Assembly (NCBI RefSeq): GCF_046600735.1
Contig: NZ_JBJMAW010000013.1
Span: 8,758 to 72,757, forward strand
Direction of reading: 5' to 3'
Origin: Novilysobacter_A longmucuonensis
GTDB taxonomy: Bacteria > Pseudomonadota > Gammaproteobacteria > Xanthomonadales > Xanthomonadaceae
DNA length: 64,000 nt
Shown here: piece by piece, positions 6,675-17,800 of the stretch
Layout: each line of letters starts with the position of its first letter
How positions within the stretch are numbered: the first letter of the stretch is position 1
The notes under the pieces: generated by a model
Told to the model about the DNA's origin: nothing
The model's database searches: none
The model's input: only the letters and a program-made list of their open reading frames with translations
Translations under genes and position numbers: made by a program

Positions 6675-9600
6675 CTACTCACCGGGATCCGCTCCACCAT
6701 CCAAGCGACTGCGTACCAGTGCGTCGAGCTTGCCCAGCCGAACGAACTGCGTCAGCACCGGACGCGGCACGCGGCGCATGAACGGGAAGATGCGCGGGCA
6801 CACGTACAAGTCCTCGATCCGCTGCTCGACGGAGGGCCCGGCGGGCCACTTCAATAGCTCGAGCAGTCGCGCCGCATGGGTCTCCAGGAACGCGTGTCGA
6901 CGTGCGATCTTCACTAACTGGCCCGTCGTCAGCGTCTTCCCGAAGACCTCTTCGCGAAGACGCCGCATGTCCTTGATGCAGAACGCCGGCTTGTTGTACT
7001 TGCACTCGACCATGAACCACCGGTTGTCCTCCGGACGGTAGGCCAACACGTCGAAATCGCCGACATCCTCGAAGCCTTCTTGCGGGAACCGCCGGTGGAA
7101 ATCGACGCCGTGCTCGAAGTACGTCAGATGCCGGCCAAACACCTCCACGGCGCGCACTTCCAAATCATCTTCAATGTGCTTCTTGATCGAGGCGGCGACC
7201 TCTTCGATCTGGGGATACCCAAAGTCGGCCGGTGGGTAGCCGTCCGAAAACGTGCCATTCCAGATACCGAAGGCGCGATGCGCCGCCGCCGCACCCCACA
7301 ACAGTCTGTCCTGCCCAATGCGCAGCACCGGACGAATGCCGTAGCGGTGCACGCGCTTGCGGTGCTCCCAGATGGGCACATCACCTTCCTCGAACTCGCG
7401 ACCGGCCAGCACGCATACCCTGCTCGCGTCCAAGGTCAGAAAGTCCAAGGCTGCCTCTACTTCAGCCGGCGGCATGGGCAGTGGTACGTGCGCGACGAGC
7501 GTGGCCAGCACGTCCGCCTTTGACCCTTCGTACGACCACGCCAGCGGCACCGCCCCTTCCTTGGCACTCACCCACCGACCCAGAACCGCCAACACGGGCA
7601 ACAGGGTGGCCAGGGAAAAACCGACACTGTTCACGAAGGCCGTATTGAGCCGTTGCCGTTGCGCCTCGTCCATCGACGCGACGCGGTCTTCGTCATCGTC
7701 GCGCTCCAGTAGCTCGTTCGCGGCTTCGTGCTGGTAGGCCTGGTCATCGTCGCCTTCGTAGAAGACTTCGGGGATGAACTCGCTGTCCACGTCGACGCCG
7801 CCGACTTCCAGTTCGTTATGCAGGGTGTCGCTCGCCCCATATAGGACCAGCAGCCAATCCACTTGGGCAAGCAATCTTTGCCACTCCTCCACCGTGGGCA
7901 CTCTGCCCCCCGATATGCCGCGGCTATACCCGAGCTCCAGCAGGTAGCGCACGTTCCGCGTCGCCCGAATGAACTCCTCGTACGCCTTGGCCTGCTCCTC
8001 GGTGCGATCGAACTCGACTTCGTGCGTAAGGCTCATGCGAAGCCGCGTGCTCTCGCGGTCGTACTTGGCCACCAAATGATCGAACTGCTCGACCGCAAGG
8101 CGAACGAGGGCTTGCCGATCAAGCTGGCGGAAGTGTTCGTGCACCAACGACCGATAGCGATCTCGAATCTTGTCGATTACCGCCTTGGCCGGCTTGAGTT
8201 CGTAGCGACCGGGTGCGATGCCCTCGGCACGAAACTCCATTGCTAGACCGCGCCGAGCCAGCTTGAAGTGCTCAAGGTCAGCCGAGATCGGATGGGCGTG
8301 ATCAGGCACGTCCACCTTTCGCTCCCGGTGCGAAAGGGTGAAGCGCGGCGTTCGGTCCGCCGTGGCCGCCAACGCGCGCAGCACCTGCTCATCGAGTGAA
8401 ATTCCCAACAGTGCGCACGCGCCGCGGAGCCACTCGCCGGCGCAGAAGGCCTCGAACCGGGCATCGGAGGCATCTTCCAGGTCTAAGGCGACCTGAGCCA
8501 GGTCGACTTCGACTTCCAGGACCAGCGAATCGGCTTTGCGTTCGCGGATCTTCCACGAAGTTAGCAGCGGCTCGGTCGACGTCTCGCCGCCGCTTTCCGC
8601 GGGCAGGCGTTCCAGGCTGGCGCGGCAATGGGTCACGATTCGCTGGTGCGCGAACAGGTAGGCAGGAAACAACTCAGCCCGCTCATTCCACGCGTCCGCC
8701 ACGCAATGGATGAACAACTCCAGCAAACGGCCGTGCCGAACCTCCAGGTCCTGGGCGTCGACATCGAGCAAGAAATGAAAGGTGGGCCCCACCCCATCGG
8801 CGCACCACGACAGCCACGGGCGGCCGCGATGGGTCAGCTTATGCAAGGTCTTGTCGGTGGGTTTCACCGACCACGTGGTGGGGTCGTCGTCAGGAAACTG
8901 GCGCGGCGCCGAGGCCCAGAATTCTCGAAGTGCTTCAAACCGAAAATTGGACCCGCCGTGCGGGTCGAGCATGATCATGGTTGGACGGATCGCGCCGCCG
9001 ATGAGCACGCCGTGCGACTGTCGATACGCGGCGAAGTGGTCCATCGGACCGGTGAACGGCGAGGCAGACTCCTCATTGGCATCGACAAAGGCGAAGTAGT
9101 CGTCAAAATCTTGCGATCGCTCGACCGACTCCACGATCGACACCAAGTCCACGAGGAACAAAGTCTTGATGTTGGACGCATGCGGGAGCGCGACGGAAGC
9201 CCCGCCAGCGATGGGCGCGACGATGACCGCGAGCACGCGCACCGCATCTGGCGAGCGCCCCTGAAGCGGCATGTGCAGGATCTGGCCAGTGGCCAGGTTC
9301 TGCGCCACCAAGCCGCCATCTTCCTCGATCAAGGCGCGAAGCCGCTGCTCGGCCGCAAGCAACTCTTTCGTGCGCCGGACATCCACCAGGACCACCACCC
9401 ACAGCGCGTTTCGCGTGCTGAGCAACGCGCCGACCTGCAGATCGGCCAGCTTCGGGTGGCGAAGCGACACGCGCAATGGGCCAGGGATGATGTCCGCCGG
9501 TCGAAAGCGCACTTCGAGGAAGCGGGCGGTTTGCGTCGATGTGTCTCGCTCCAACTGTCCGCTGGACCGGGCGTCGCGCTCTTCCCAGTGCTGGATCACC

Positions 9601-10406
9601 ACGGCGCACAGACATCGCGGGCTGAGCGGGAAGCGTTTGCCGTCCAACTCGAGCCAGGCGAAGGGCAGCAGCTTGCCCGTCATGAACTTGGTCGTGAACG
9701 TAGCAGCGTCCAGCGACGGGATGGCACCGGGGCGAGCGATCAGCGCAGGACTTACGGCCAACCCGGCCGTCATGTCTGGAATCGCTTGCAAGACCTGTCG
9801 AGCCTGCGCCCAGAACTCTTCTGGCGGCACTTCGAGGTGGCCCGAATCGAGGCCGCTGACCTCATCCGATTGCGAAATGTTATCCAGCAGATGATCGTGC
9901 AGCGCAAGCACCGCACGCATGTCGTCGCGCCCCGCTGCGCCTCCGGCTCTTGCCAGGCGAAAGGCGTCGATGAAATCCGGCATTCGCTCGAAGGCGCCGC
10001 CGTACATCAGGCGATAGCTCTTGCCTTCAAAAACGGCGCGCACCTGCCCCCAGTCTAACTCGGGCACGTAGTCGTCCGTCATGGGAAATGTGGGCAACAG
10101 CTCGTGCAAGCGCCTGATGAAGTCGCTGAATTGCGCATACGTAGCCAGGCGGCGATCGCCGAAGACGGGTGCCTTTACGGAGACGAAGACAGACAGCGCC
10201 AAGGCCTGACGGGTCTGCGCCGACAGGTTGGGCAGCCACAATTCGGCGATGAGCAGCGCGAGGTATGCGTCGATCGCGCTCACCGTGATCAGGTGAGCGC
10301 GAACGGCCTCAATGCTGCGATTCAGTGCCTTCTCCATGTCGCTTAGCGGGCGCTTTGGTGCCTGAAACGTGCGTCGATGACGCTTCTTGGGCTTGCGCTT
10401 GGACAT
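6675..10406 (-). CDS. Giant uncharacterised protein with C-terminal PD-(D/E)xK nuclease domain
   Basis: A 1243-residue protein. It begins with a basic tail (MSKRKPKKRHRR) and has a long central part with no family I recognise, including an acidic stretch (ERDDDEDR) before its last third. The C-terminal ~170 residues hold a PD-(D/E)xK core: FEDVGDFDVLAY (catalytic Asp near 1119), then WFMVECKYN (Glu 1134, Lys 1136). This is the pattern of restriction-type or NERD-like nucleases. ATG 10406 was chosen over ATG 10466 because the extra residues look untranslated; the ribosome site is weak in both cases. It lies 220 bp downstream of the CHAT protease gene on the same strand and may be its partner or substrate. 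The N-terminal region is the least understood large domain in the window. Confidence 0.65.
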   Translation of the reverse strand: MSKRKPKKRHRRTFQAPKRPLSDMEKALNRSIEAVRAHLITVSAIDAYLALLIAELWLPNLSAQTRQALALSVFVSVKAPVFGDRRLATYAQFSDFIRRLHELLPTFPMTDDYVPELDWGQVRAVFEGKSYRLMYGGAFERMPDFIDAFRLARAGGAAGRDDMRAVLALHDHLLDNISQSDEVSGLDSGHLEVPPEEFWAQARQVLQAIPDMTAGLAVSPALIARPGAIPSLDAATFTTKFMTGKLLPFAWLELDGKRFPLSPRCLCAVVIQHWEERDARSSGQLERDTSTQTARFLEVRFRPADIIPGPLRVSLRHPKLADLQVGALLSTRNALWVVVLVDVRRTKELLAAEQRLRALIEEDGGLVAQNLATGQILHMPLQGRSPDAVRVLAVIVAPIAGGASVALPHASNIKTLFLVDLVSIVESVERSQDFDDYFAFVDANEESASPFTGPMDHFAAYRQSHGVLIGGAIRPTMIMLDPHGGSNFRFEALREFWASAPRQFPDDDPTTWSVKPTDKTLHKLTHRGRPWLSWCADGVGPTFHFLLDVDAQDLEVRHGRLLELFIHCVADAWNERAELFPAYLFAHQRIVTHCRASLERLPAESGGETSTEPLLTSWKIRERKADSLVLEVEVDLAQVALDLEDASDARFEAFCAGEWLRGACALLGISLDEQVLRALAATADRTPRFTLSHRERKVDVPDHAHPISADLEHFKLARRGLAMEFRAEGIAPGRYELKPAKAVIDKIRDRYRSLVHEHFRQLDRQALVRLAVEQFDHLVAKYDRESTRLRMSLTHEVEFDRTEEQAKAYEEFIRATRNVRYLLELGYSRGISGGRVPTVEEWQRLLAQVDWLLVLYGASDTLHNELEVGGVDVDSEFIPEVFYEGDDDQAYQHEAANELLERDDDEDRVASMDEAQRQRLNTAFVNSVGFSLATLLPVLAVLGRWVSAKEGAVPLAWSYEGSKADVLATLVAHVPLPMPPAEVEAALDFLTLDASRVCVLAGREFEEGDVPIWEHRKRVHRYGIRPVLRIGQDRLLWGAAAAHRAFGIWNGTFSDGYPPADFGYPQIEEVAASIKKHIEDDLEVRAVEVFGRHLTYFEHGVDFHRRFPQEGFEDVGDFDVLAYRPEDNRWFMVECKYNKPAFCIKDMRRLREEVFGKTLTTGQLVKIARRHAFLETHAARLLELLKWPAGPSVEQRIEDLYVCPRIFPFMRRVPRPVLTQFVRLGKLDALVRSRLDGGADPGE

Positions 10407-10626
10407 GAACGCCGTTGTCCGGATTCGGTCAGTCGAAACTGTCGTCGATGCGGCTCGCCGAAGCAATCACCCCAAGCCCACAGCGCGACCGTAAATTTCT
10501 CACATCCGCCCGTGTATCGGCTGGCTAGCGCTCGCTGCGGTCGGACGCCGTTCTCGCAGGAGCGATATAGCGTCCAGCGCGTTGGCACACGACATTGATG
10601 TGAATCGCCCCGGGTTTCGTAGACAC

Positions 10627-13600
10627 CTATGCTACTGGCGGCTTCGTCAGCATCACATCGCCGTAGGCGATCATTGCCATCGCGTACTGCGGCACCTGTC
10701 CGAACTTCGCATCGACCGCGGCGTTGGCTACAAACGTCGCATCCAGCGCGGTCTGTCCCCGCTCCCACTCGGCCATGAACGTTTCCAGCCAGTACCCCGA
10801 AATGATCGGCGTCATCGGCCACGGCGAGGCAATGACCACACGCGAGCCGGCCATCAGTAGGAGCTTTGGTAGACCAATCGCCGTATTGGCATGCGGGTGC
10901 CGATCCACGCGGCCACCGCTGCAGATAAACAAGATCACCAACTCAGTCCCAGCCAACGCATGGGTCAATGCCCGCGGCGAGATCACCAATTCCTTCTCAT
11001 CGGTCACCCGATGCAAAAAGCGACCGTCGGTGCCGACACTGCCATGCGCCGCGATCACCGCGATTTGTGCATCGGCCAGATCATCGGGCAGCGACCCTCG
11101 GGTATCGACCTCAAAGCCGTGCTCCTGAAACGCCGTGTCGGTACGCTGGATCACCGCCACCAGGGCACTGTTACCGACCACCTCGCCCGGATCGGATATC
11201 CACGCCACACGCCGGGCATTGGTCATCATTGGCCGCGCACGGGTGGAGTGCAGCCACGTCAGCGAAGGCACGTAGCCAATGGCCTGATGCTGGCCCCAGA
11301 ACCCGTCGCCCTTGGCCATCAGGTTGAGCGGAATCTGGAGCAGCGCCGCCTCCCCCACCACGACCAGCTTGGTCGTCTCCGGCAGCGGTATGGCCACGGG
11401 CGCCATGGTCACGAAAATCTCGTTGTTACCCTCTTCGCGCTCAATCTTCCCGTATCGAAGCGGGTACTTGTCGCTCCAAGTGGCCAGTGCCTCACCAAAC
11501 GATCCCGTCTCACGGGCCGGCCGCTCCACCGTATCGCCTTCCTCGGTCGAGGTCAGCACCGTCAGTTCGCCATCGATGTCCAAGCCCATCATCATGGCCG
11601 CCCCCGCCGCGGGACGGATCTCATGCAGGTATTGCGAGGGCCAACTCACGTCCAATACGCGATCGATCGCCGTCGGGTCCAACTCGCGATCCGCCAATAG
11701 CTCGATCGCCGTTGCCGCGTGCTCGGCAGACAGTGCTGTTTCGGACAGGATTCGTCGGGCGGCAAGCTCAGCGGCTAGAAGATCTCCCGGCGCATCGTCC
11801 GAGTGTCGCGCCACTTCCACGCGATTATGCAGACGCACCGCCTCTTCGATGGTCGGATGAGCGGCCGAGATCGCGTCCAAGTACGCCCGATCCGCGGCCG
11901 TTACCTGTTCCATCGCCGCCGCTTTTATCTCGTGGACGTGCCCAGGCACCACGCCGCCTACGCCTTCGAACAGTCCCATCGACTGCACCAGCAACGCAAG
12001 CGCCGGTATCGGCTCATCGTTCATGCCCTTGACCGAGGCGCAGTGATTGGCCGCGTCTTGGACGATCTGCTCGAGCATGGCCGGGGTACGGTCCTGCCTA
12101 TCCATCAACCGCACCCCCAGCTCCAGAGATCGCATGCGCGCGTGTCCTGCCGGGTTGTTGGCGACCATTTCCTGCAGGCGCTTGAGCGGCACCAGCAGCT
12201 CCCGCGCGAAAGGGAACAGGCCCACGTCACGGACGCTACGGAACAAGGTGTAGGTCTCCCACCACAGCGTCGGGGCATCGACCGGCACATCGATCGCGAA
12301 CGCAGACGAGAGACCGATCAGCGCATCCACCGGATGCCGGGAGCGCTGATACAGGTCTGCATACGCGCCCCACGCCAGCCGGCCCCTGATCTTGGACGTA
12401 CCGGCAAGTTCAAGAATCTGTTCGGCCAGGTCGCGGCTGCGTTGCACCTTACCGTCCATCGCCCGTCGGCTGGCGATCAGCCGGATCATATTGATGTCAG
12501 TGAGGGTATCAGGCACTTTCCTGGCGAGCATCGCACCCACAAAGGCCACGTTTTCTACATTGGCCGCCTTGTCAGGCTCCCACGTCTCGACCAGGTAGTC
12601 GACCGCCCCTGACATCGCCTCCAGCAGCGCGCCCGGGTCGTCCCCGCCGATGACAGCGTCAGGCAGTGCCGTGCTGCTCACATCAATGGCACGTGCTTGG
12701 CTCATCCACTGGTCAGCACGCCGCATGAACGCATTGAATTCCTGGGGCGAGGCGGCCTTCAACACCGGCGGATCGGTGATTACGGCCACGGCACGTGTGG
12801 CCAGCGCCATCGTCTGCGTCACGAGCAGCGGAAGGCCCCAGCTACCACTGGTCTCGACACAGAACAGTCCACGAAAGTATTCCCGTAACTCTGGATCATC
12901 CGGGTGCGCGGCGACGTCGTCGCGCAGCCGCTGGAATACCTCATCGTAGAAGCCTTCCTCCTGTACTTCCTTTTTTTCCAACAGCACGCGCTTGAGTGCA
13001 GCAATCAGCATCCAATTGATACGCCGGGCATGCGCACCGTCTGCGGAGGTCTGTATCGCCAACGCGATGGCCTTATCCGCCTCATTGAGAACCAGCAGCC
13101 GGTGCGTCCCGCATAGCCTGGCAAAATCGCGCTGCTCGACCGGCCAGGGATCGCTTACCTCGACCAGCGCCTCTACCCCTTTGGCGGAGAGATCGCGCAA
13201 TGCGTTTGCAATGAGATTGTCGTGGCCGGTCAGTGTCATGTTGCGGATCACACGGCCGACCCGTTCATCGGACACCTCCCGACTCCAGCGCAGCAACAAG
13301 CGCGTCCGGTAGTCCGTCAGGGCCTCACTCTTCGGATACAGCTCCCGTAGGCGCTCATACACCAGCACCTCCAGCTCGCTGTCGTCCAACCAGGTGCACG
13401 ATCCCAGTGTGCGTGCGAGGTGGGACTCCTCGGTCACTTCCCCTATGCCCTGCCTGATCAGCGTCTTCGCCGACTCGGCATCGCCTCCCTCCTGCGCCAT
13501 CCACCCAAACCGGACCGCATTTTCGGCCGGCATCTTGACGCCACTGGCGAGCAGCGCGCGGATTTCTTCGGCCGCCCGCCCCCGCTCCTTGCCCCGAAAG

Positions 13601-14397
13601 AGCACCTGGATCCTCAGTTGCCGCTTTAGGCCCGCACTCAGATCAGACGCCTCGATCTGCGCCAACGCCTCCTCCGCACGCCCCGTCTCCGACAGGGCCG
13701 CCCAGTGCTGCATGTTCTCTGCTACAAAGGCGTTCTGCTGCACCTCTCCGTCATAACCAAAGTTGGCGACGGCCAGATCGTAGATCGCCTCGATCGCGGC
13801 CTTGTTGGCGTCCCGCATCACGAGCAGACCGGGGATACTGAACATGATCGCGCTTTCATTGGTGTGCACATGCTCAATGCAGTCTGGAAGCCATGCGCTG
13901 ACGTGAGGGACCCAGATATCCTCTGCCAACAGCACCGTGGCGCGCCCGTGCGGCGCACCGGCCACCGCTCTGGCATGCCGATAGATCTCCGCCATTGGCA
14001 CCAAGATGAAGTCGCCGTCGGACCGCGCCACGTGGGCGAGCAACGAGGCAGCGTTCACGTCTTCGCAGCGCACGATCGTCACGCGCCTTTTGATGACGTT
14101 CACTTCCTCAGGCAGCAGCGGTGAGCCTCGAAGTTCGCTGCCACCTTGAGCGATCAGCGCGATGATGTCGTCATCGCTCTTTGCCCACGCAGCCATGGGC
14201 GGTGCGATCACCTCCACGCGCGGGAAGGCAGGCTTAACGTCGGGGGATTCGCACATCAGAATATGCGCCGTCGTCCTGCCTACTGCCGGATCGGTATCGA
14301 CACCGATCAATAGCGTGGCGCGCTCAGCACTTCCCCCGTAGATCGCAGCGGGATCAAAACCCGTAACGCGCGATGGGGTAGTTGTAATAGACGTCAC
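10627..14397 (-). CDS. CHAT-domain caspase-like protease with long helical-repeat region
   Basis: A 1256-residue protein. The C-terminal ~200 residues are a CHAT domain: the catalytic His near 1118 lies in IAVIAAHGSVG and the catalytic Cys at about 1159 in VILFICSGG, followed by GLPKLLLMAGSRVVIASPW. CHAT proteases are caspase-like cysteine peptidases; relatives activate bacterial gasdermins or act with type III-E CRISPR effectors. Residues ~230-900 are helical and probably form TPR-like repeats that sense a partner. An N-terminal alpha/beta region (about 20-220) is unfamiliar. No gasdermin-like gene is seen nearby; the neighbour is the giant nuclease protein. A copy of the island's repeated intergenic motif lies about 270 bp upstream. 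Confidence 0.82.
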   Translation of the reverse strand: MTSITTTPSRVTGFDPAAIYGGSAERATLLIGVDTDPAVGRTTAHILMCESPDVKPAFPRVEVIAPPMAAWAKSDDDIIALIAQGGSELRGSPLLPEEVNVIKRRVTIVRCEDVNAASLLAHVARSDGDFILVPMAEIYRHARAVAGAPHGRATVLLAEDIWVPHVSAWLPDCIEHVHTNESAIMFSIPGLLVMRDANKAAIEAIYDLAVANFGYDGEVQQNAFVAENMQHWAALSETGRAEEALAQIEASDLSAGLKRQLRIQVLFRGKERGRAAEEIRALLASGVKMPAENAVRFGWMAQEGGDAESAKTLIRQGIGEVTEESHLARTLGSCTWLDDSELEVLVYERLRELYPKSEALTDYRTRLLLRWSREVSDERVGRVIRNMTLTGHDNLIANALRDLSAKGVEALVEVSDPWPVEQRDFARLCGTHRLLVLNEADKAIALAIQTSADGAHARRINWMLIAALKRVLLEKKEVQEEGFYDEVFQRLRDDVAAHPDDPELREYFRGLFCVETSGSWGLPLLVTQTMALATRAVAVITDPPVLKAASPQEFNAFMRRADQWMSQARAIDVSSTALPDAVIGGDDPGALLEAMSGAVDYLVETWEPDKAANVENVAFVGAMLARKVPDTLTDINMIRLIASRRAMDGKVQRSRDLAEQILELAGTSKIRGRLAWGAYADLYQRSRHPVDALIGLSSAFAIDVPVDAPTLWWETYTLFRSVRDVGLFPFARELLVPLKRLQEMVANNPAGHARMRSLELGVRLMDRQDRTPAMLEQIVQDAANHCASVKGMNDEPIPALALLVQSMGLFEGVGGVVPGHVHEIKAAAMEQVTAADRAYLDAISAAHPTIEEAVRLHNRVEVARHSDDAPGDLLAAELAARRILSETALSAEHAATAIELLADRELDPTAIDRVLDVSWPSQYLHEIRPAAGAAMMMGLDIDGELTVLTSTEEGDTVERPARETGSFGEALATWSDKYPLRYGKIEREEGNNEIFVTMAPVAIPLPETTKLVVVGEAALLQIPLNLMAKGDGFWGQHQAIGYVPSLTWLHSTRARPMMTNARRVAWISDPGEVVGNSALVAVIQRTDTAFQEHGFEVDTRGSLPDDLADAQIAVIAAHGSVGTDGRFLHRVTDEKELVISPRALTHALAGTELVILFICSGGRVDRHPHANTAIGLPKLLLMAGSRVVIASPWPMTPIISGYWLETFMAEWERGQTALDATFVANAAVDAKFGQVPQYAMAMIAYGDVMLTKPPVA

Positions 14398-14664
14398 GCG
14401 ACTGTTCCTTGTCTGAAGTATGCGGATACTGGATCAATCGCGACGCAAGACAACGCGATCGGCGCCCATACTGATAAAGCATGACGGGCTGGGGATTAGG
14501 GATACCACGGATGAACGCGGCATCTTGACCGACGTACTTATCCAGCATTCTGCACGACACCCGCCGGACTTGGCACAATTCGATCTTGGGGGCCGCCGAG
14601 TCGAGCTAGCAAACCGAAGTATTAGCAGCCCGTGCGTCGGTGCAAACTTCAATGCGGAAGCTGC

Positions 14665-14696
14665 CCTCCCCTACCCCCGATAAATCTTCCTAATCC
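14665..14696 (-). repeat. Island intergenic motif, copy 1
   Basis: Read on the minus strand, this copy is GGATTAGGAAGATTTATC followed by GGGGGTAGGGGAGG. It lies 268 bp upstream of the CHAT start in an otherwise empty ~400-bp gap (14398-14801). The other copies are at 18651, 23621 and 24949. CGGCCGCTTC lies just 5' of it, and copy 3 has a similar CCGCTTCCGG. Possible roles are a promoter or operator, or a recombination seam between defence modules. Confidence 0.7.
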
Positions 14697-14801
14697 TCTA
14701 CCCCGCTAACGTTTGCTTTCGGCAAGAAGCGGCCGTTCGTATGTTGATCTTCAGCAGGGTGCCGCTGACACCGAGACAGCGCAAAACTCAGAAGCCGCCT
14801 C

Positions 14802-17800
14802 TCAACCCCTATAAAGATTCACCTTTATATCGTTACTAAAGAAACGATCCTCACTCCATGAGGAAATAAGATCTCGTGCGTCAAGCCATGCCACTAGATC
14901 TAGGTTCTCTGGGCTGTTTTTCAGCCTTGGTGTCCTATATCCAGTTTTTATTTCCGAATATGGTTCCGGCAGTCTATCCAAAACAAGACGCACTTCGTCA
15001 TCCGACATAAGCGAGTGGTATTTATTAAAAAGCGAGATCTGGGTCGCTATCGGAGCAGAGTTCGTTATCAACGATTGCGCGATACTTCCATTAAGGTTGG
15101 ATATCTCAACGTTCGGGCTATCCAGAATCGGGCCGATAAGCGCTGACCGCTCGGGGAGGCTCACGAGCGCTCCTAGATCCATCAGTTTGACTATCTCGAG
15201 TTTGGCTGCTTGATCAATTTCAGACCTGAGAAGCTCTTCCCGGAAGTCATCGTCGAGGGCAAAGTTGGCGGGCGCGGCCAGGTATGTGTCAATGTTGGCC
15301 GCCACGAACAGCATCTGCAAACTCGTGTCGTCAGCGAGCTGATCAAGACTCTCCTTAGTAAATTTGACTTTTCCCTCATCAATCAGGATTCGAAGCTTGG
15401 TTGCCCCGAGTTCTTGGGGCGGGTTCTTGAACGGCAGCGGCAGGGCGCGAACATACTCTCTATAGGAGGCATCAGACAGCGCGCCTGCCTCAACGATAAA
15501 ACGTCGAAGAGGGCGTGAATCCAGGTCGCCTGGCATAGGGTCTTGCAGAATAACCGAACGGATAAAATCTCGATCAAGATATGCAACCAGGCTACCTGCA
15601 TTGAACCCGTCAGCTCTCATGAAATCAAGGCAGTTCGCCCAAGTTGGTTCAATCACATTCGACTCGAACAGCATCGCGTGCCATTTCTCTGGCACATCCT
15701 CTAGATTCGATAGTATATTCGTCTGGCGTTCCAGAAACTTCCGAAGATCATCCGGATTAAGCGTCTCGTGGCAAACCACAGCTAGGATAGCAGGCTCATC
15801 TTCTTTGGAGTTTCTTTGGAGCCCCAAGAGGATATCTCGCAGGTAATGGTCAAAACTGCGCTCAACTCGCCCCATCAAAGGTGCGCTATTCGTTGAACGT
15901 ATGATAGTAAAGTTTCTCTCCCGTAGCGGCTCGAGATCGCTCTCTCCCAGAATGGATTGGTAAGCGAACTCCAAGTTCGAAATCGTGAGCTTGAAACAAC
16001 TCTCCTCGAACATGAAGCGTACGATTTCAGTGTGTTCTTTGATCGCAGCCAGATCTTCGACCTCAAAATCGAGGCATCCAAGACGCTCCGGTGCTAGCTC
16101 GGGAAAATTCACCAAAATTCCCGGAAGGTTTGCGTCGACAAATTCTGAAAGAGCGCTAAAATCCCTCGCAAGCGATTTGAGCGAGCTCAGCGGTAGATTC
16201 GCCACCAGCTGCGAAACGTGAGAGGTACTGTTGGCGCTGGCAATGGCAGCTGGTACTAGGTCCTTCCAACTTTTGAACAACCCCGTAAGAAGCCCTGCAA
16301 CATCACGGCCACTGGTATAATAAGCTTCCAAGAATTCTTCGCTTCTCTCAAATTCAGACGAGAGAAGCTCGAAAAACTTCCGCGACTGATCAGGGTAAAG
16401 ACCCGGATCACTCAAAAGGCTATCAACAATCTTAACGTTCAAGGCATAACTTTGCCGGAAGTCCTCATCTCGCATCGCTGCGATGACTTCCTTAGGGTTG
16501 TCGATTGAAAAACTTGGCTCGGGGGTAACAAATGCCCGTATCTGGATCAAAAACCTATTGTCATTAGGCGACAGGCGGCCTGAGTGAAATAGTGAAGTGT
16601 ACTGGTAGTAGGTGTCATCAAGATGGCCTTCTAGGATAAGAAAGCGAGCGAGCTCACCCTTCTCTCCGAAAGCTTTAAAAACATCCTCTACACGGTCAGC
16701 GTTCAAACGTAGCAGCTCATTGAGCTTTGCTGTGCGCAGCTTAGAGATCTTTGATCTGAGGTCCTGTATTCGGTGTAGGATCTTGTTCTTAGCTTCATCC
16801 GTCTTACTTTCGATCTCCTCCTTGCGTTCTAGGTAAGATTTTTGTGGGTCTACCTCGCTTTGCAACTTAGAAATATCGAACTGCTGAAATTGCCCCTGAC
16901 CATAGCGGCAATATAGACGCTGCCCGCCAATCAGTTTCTCGAACACATCGTGGCCGACAAGCTCCTGGGCCGCGATCAAGCTTTGCGGATTGATGCCGAC
17001 GCCGATAAATCCAGCTGGAAGCATTTCGACCAGAGCCATAGCGTAGATTTGGCGCAGCTCTTTCAGGTCCGTAGGTGTCTGCCGCTCCGCGACTTCGAGT
17101 CGTCTTTCGAGATCTGCGATCTCGGTCCTGTATTCTGCCTCACCTTCACGAATTAACTTATCTTGACGATTCAATATTTCCGCGAGATTGCCCGCCCCGC
17201 GGTGCAACTGCTCAAAGTCCCTTGGGTAGACATTTTTATAAATCAGGATCGCGAGAAGCTTGCTTGCATCAAGAAGGCTCTCCCCGTCGGCCTCCAAGTG
17301 AGCCACATAAATGGCATATTCATTGAAGATGTTCTGAATCAACCTAAGGTCGTTTAGGTAACGCGAGACCTCTCTGAGAAACTGCCGATCAAGGCGGCCA
17401 TCGATCTCCAGCCTTCTTCCCTGCCTCAATACCATGTCGATCGAATTTGACGAATTGATAATCGGTATCACGGGAATGATAAATTCGAAGAACTTGGTTC
17501 GGTCTGTGTTGACAAACATGTCGTCACGCAAGGCGTAGATGAACCTAACGGGGCGCTTTACACCCGCGTTCTCGTTCACGAGACTATTAAGCTCGCGCAG
17601 CGTCACAAAAATCTCGGCGTCGTTGAACCGATCTAGATCTTCAATTATTACGAGATCATAGTCGGTTGACTGAAAGAAGTATATTATTTCGTCTAAATGA
17701 CGATTCAGTACGGATGTTTGGTCCTCATGTGCGGGCCTTATCTCAACGTCTTTCAATGAAATGCTCTTGAGCGAAAGGCCGAAGCTCGCGACATAAAGGT

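Noticed and set aside
8628..10058. A 476-codon open frame on the plus strand
   Set aside because: It lies antisense inside the giant nuclease gene, has Arg/His/Gln-rich composition typical of GC-rich shadows and no domain.
10407..14801. A gasdermin-like partner for the CHAT protease
   Set aside because: I looked for a ~250-residue pore-former beside it and found only the nuclease protein and the KAP NTPase.
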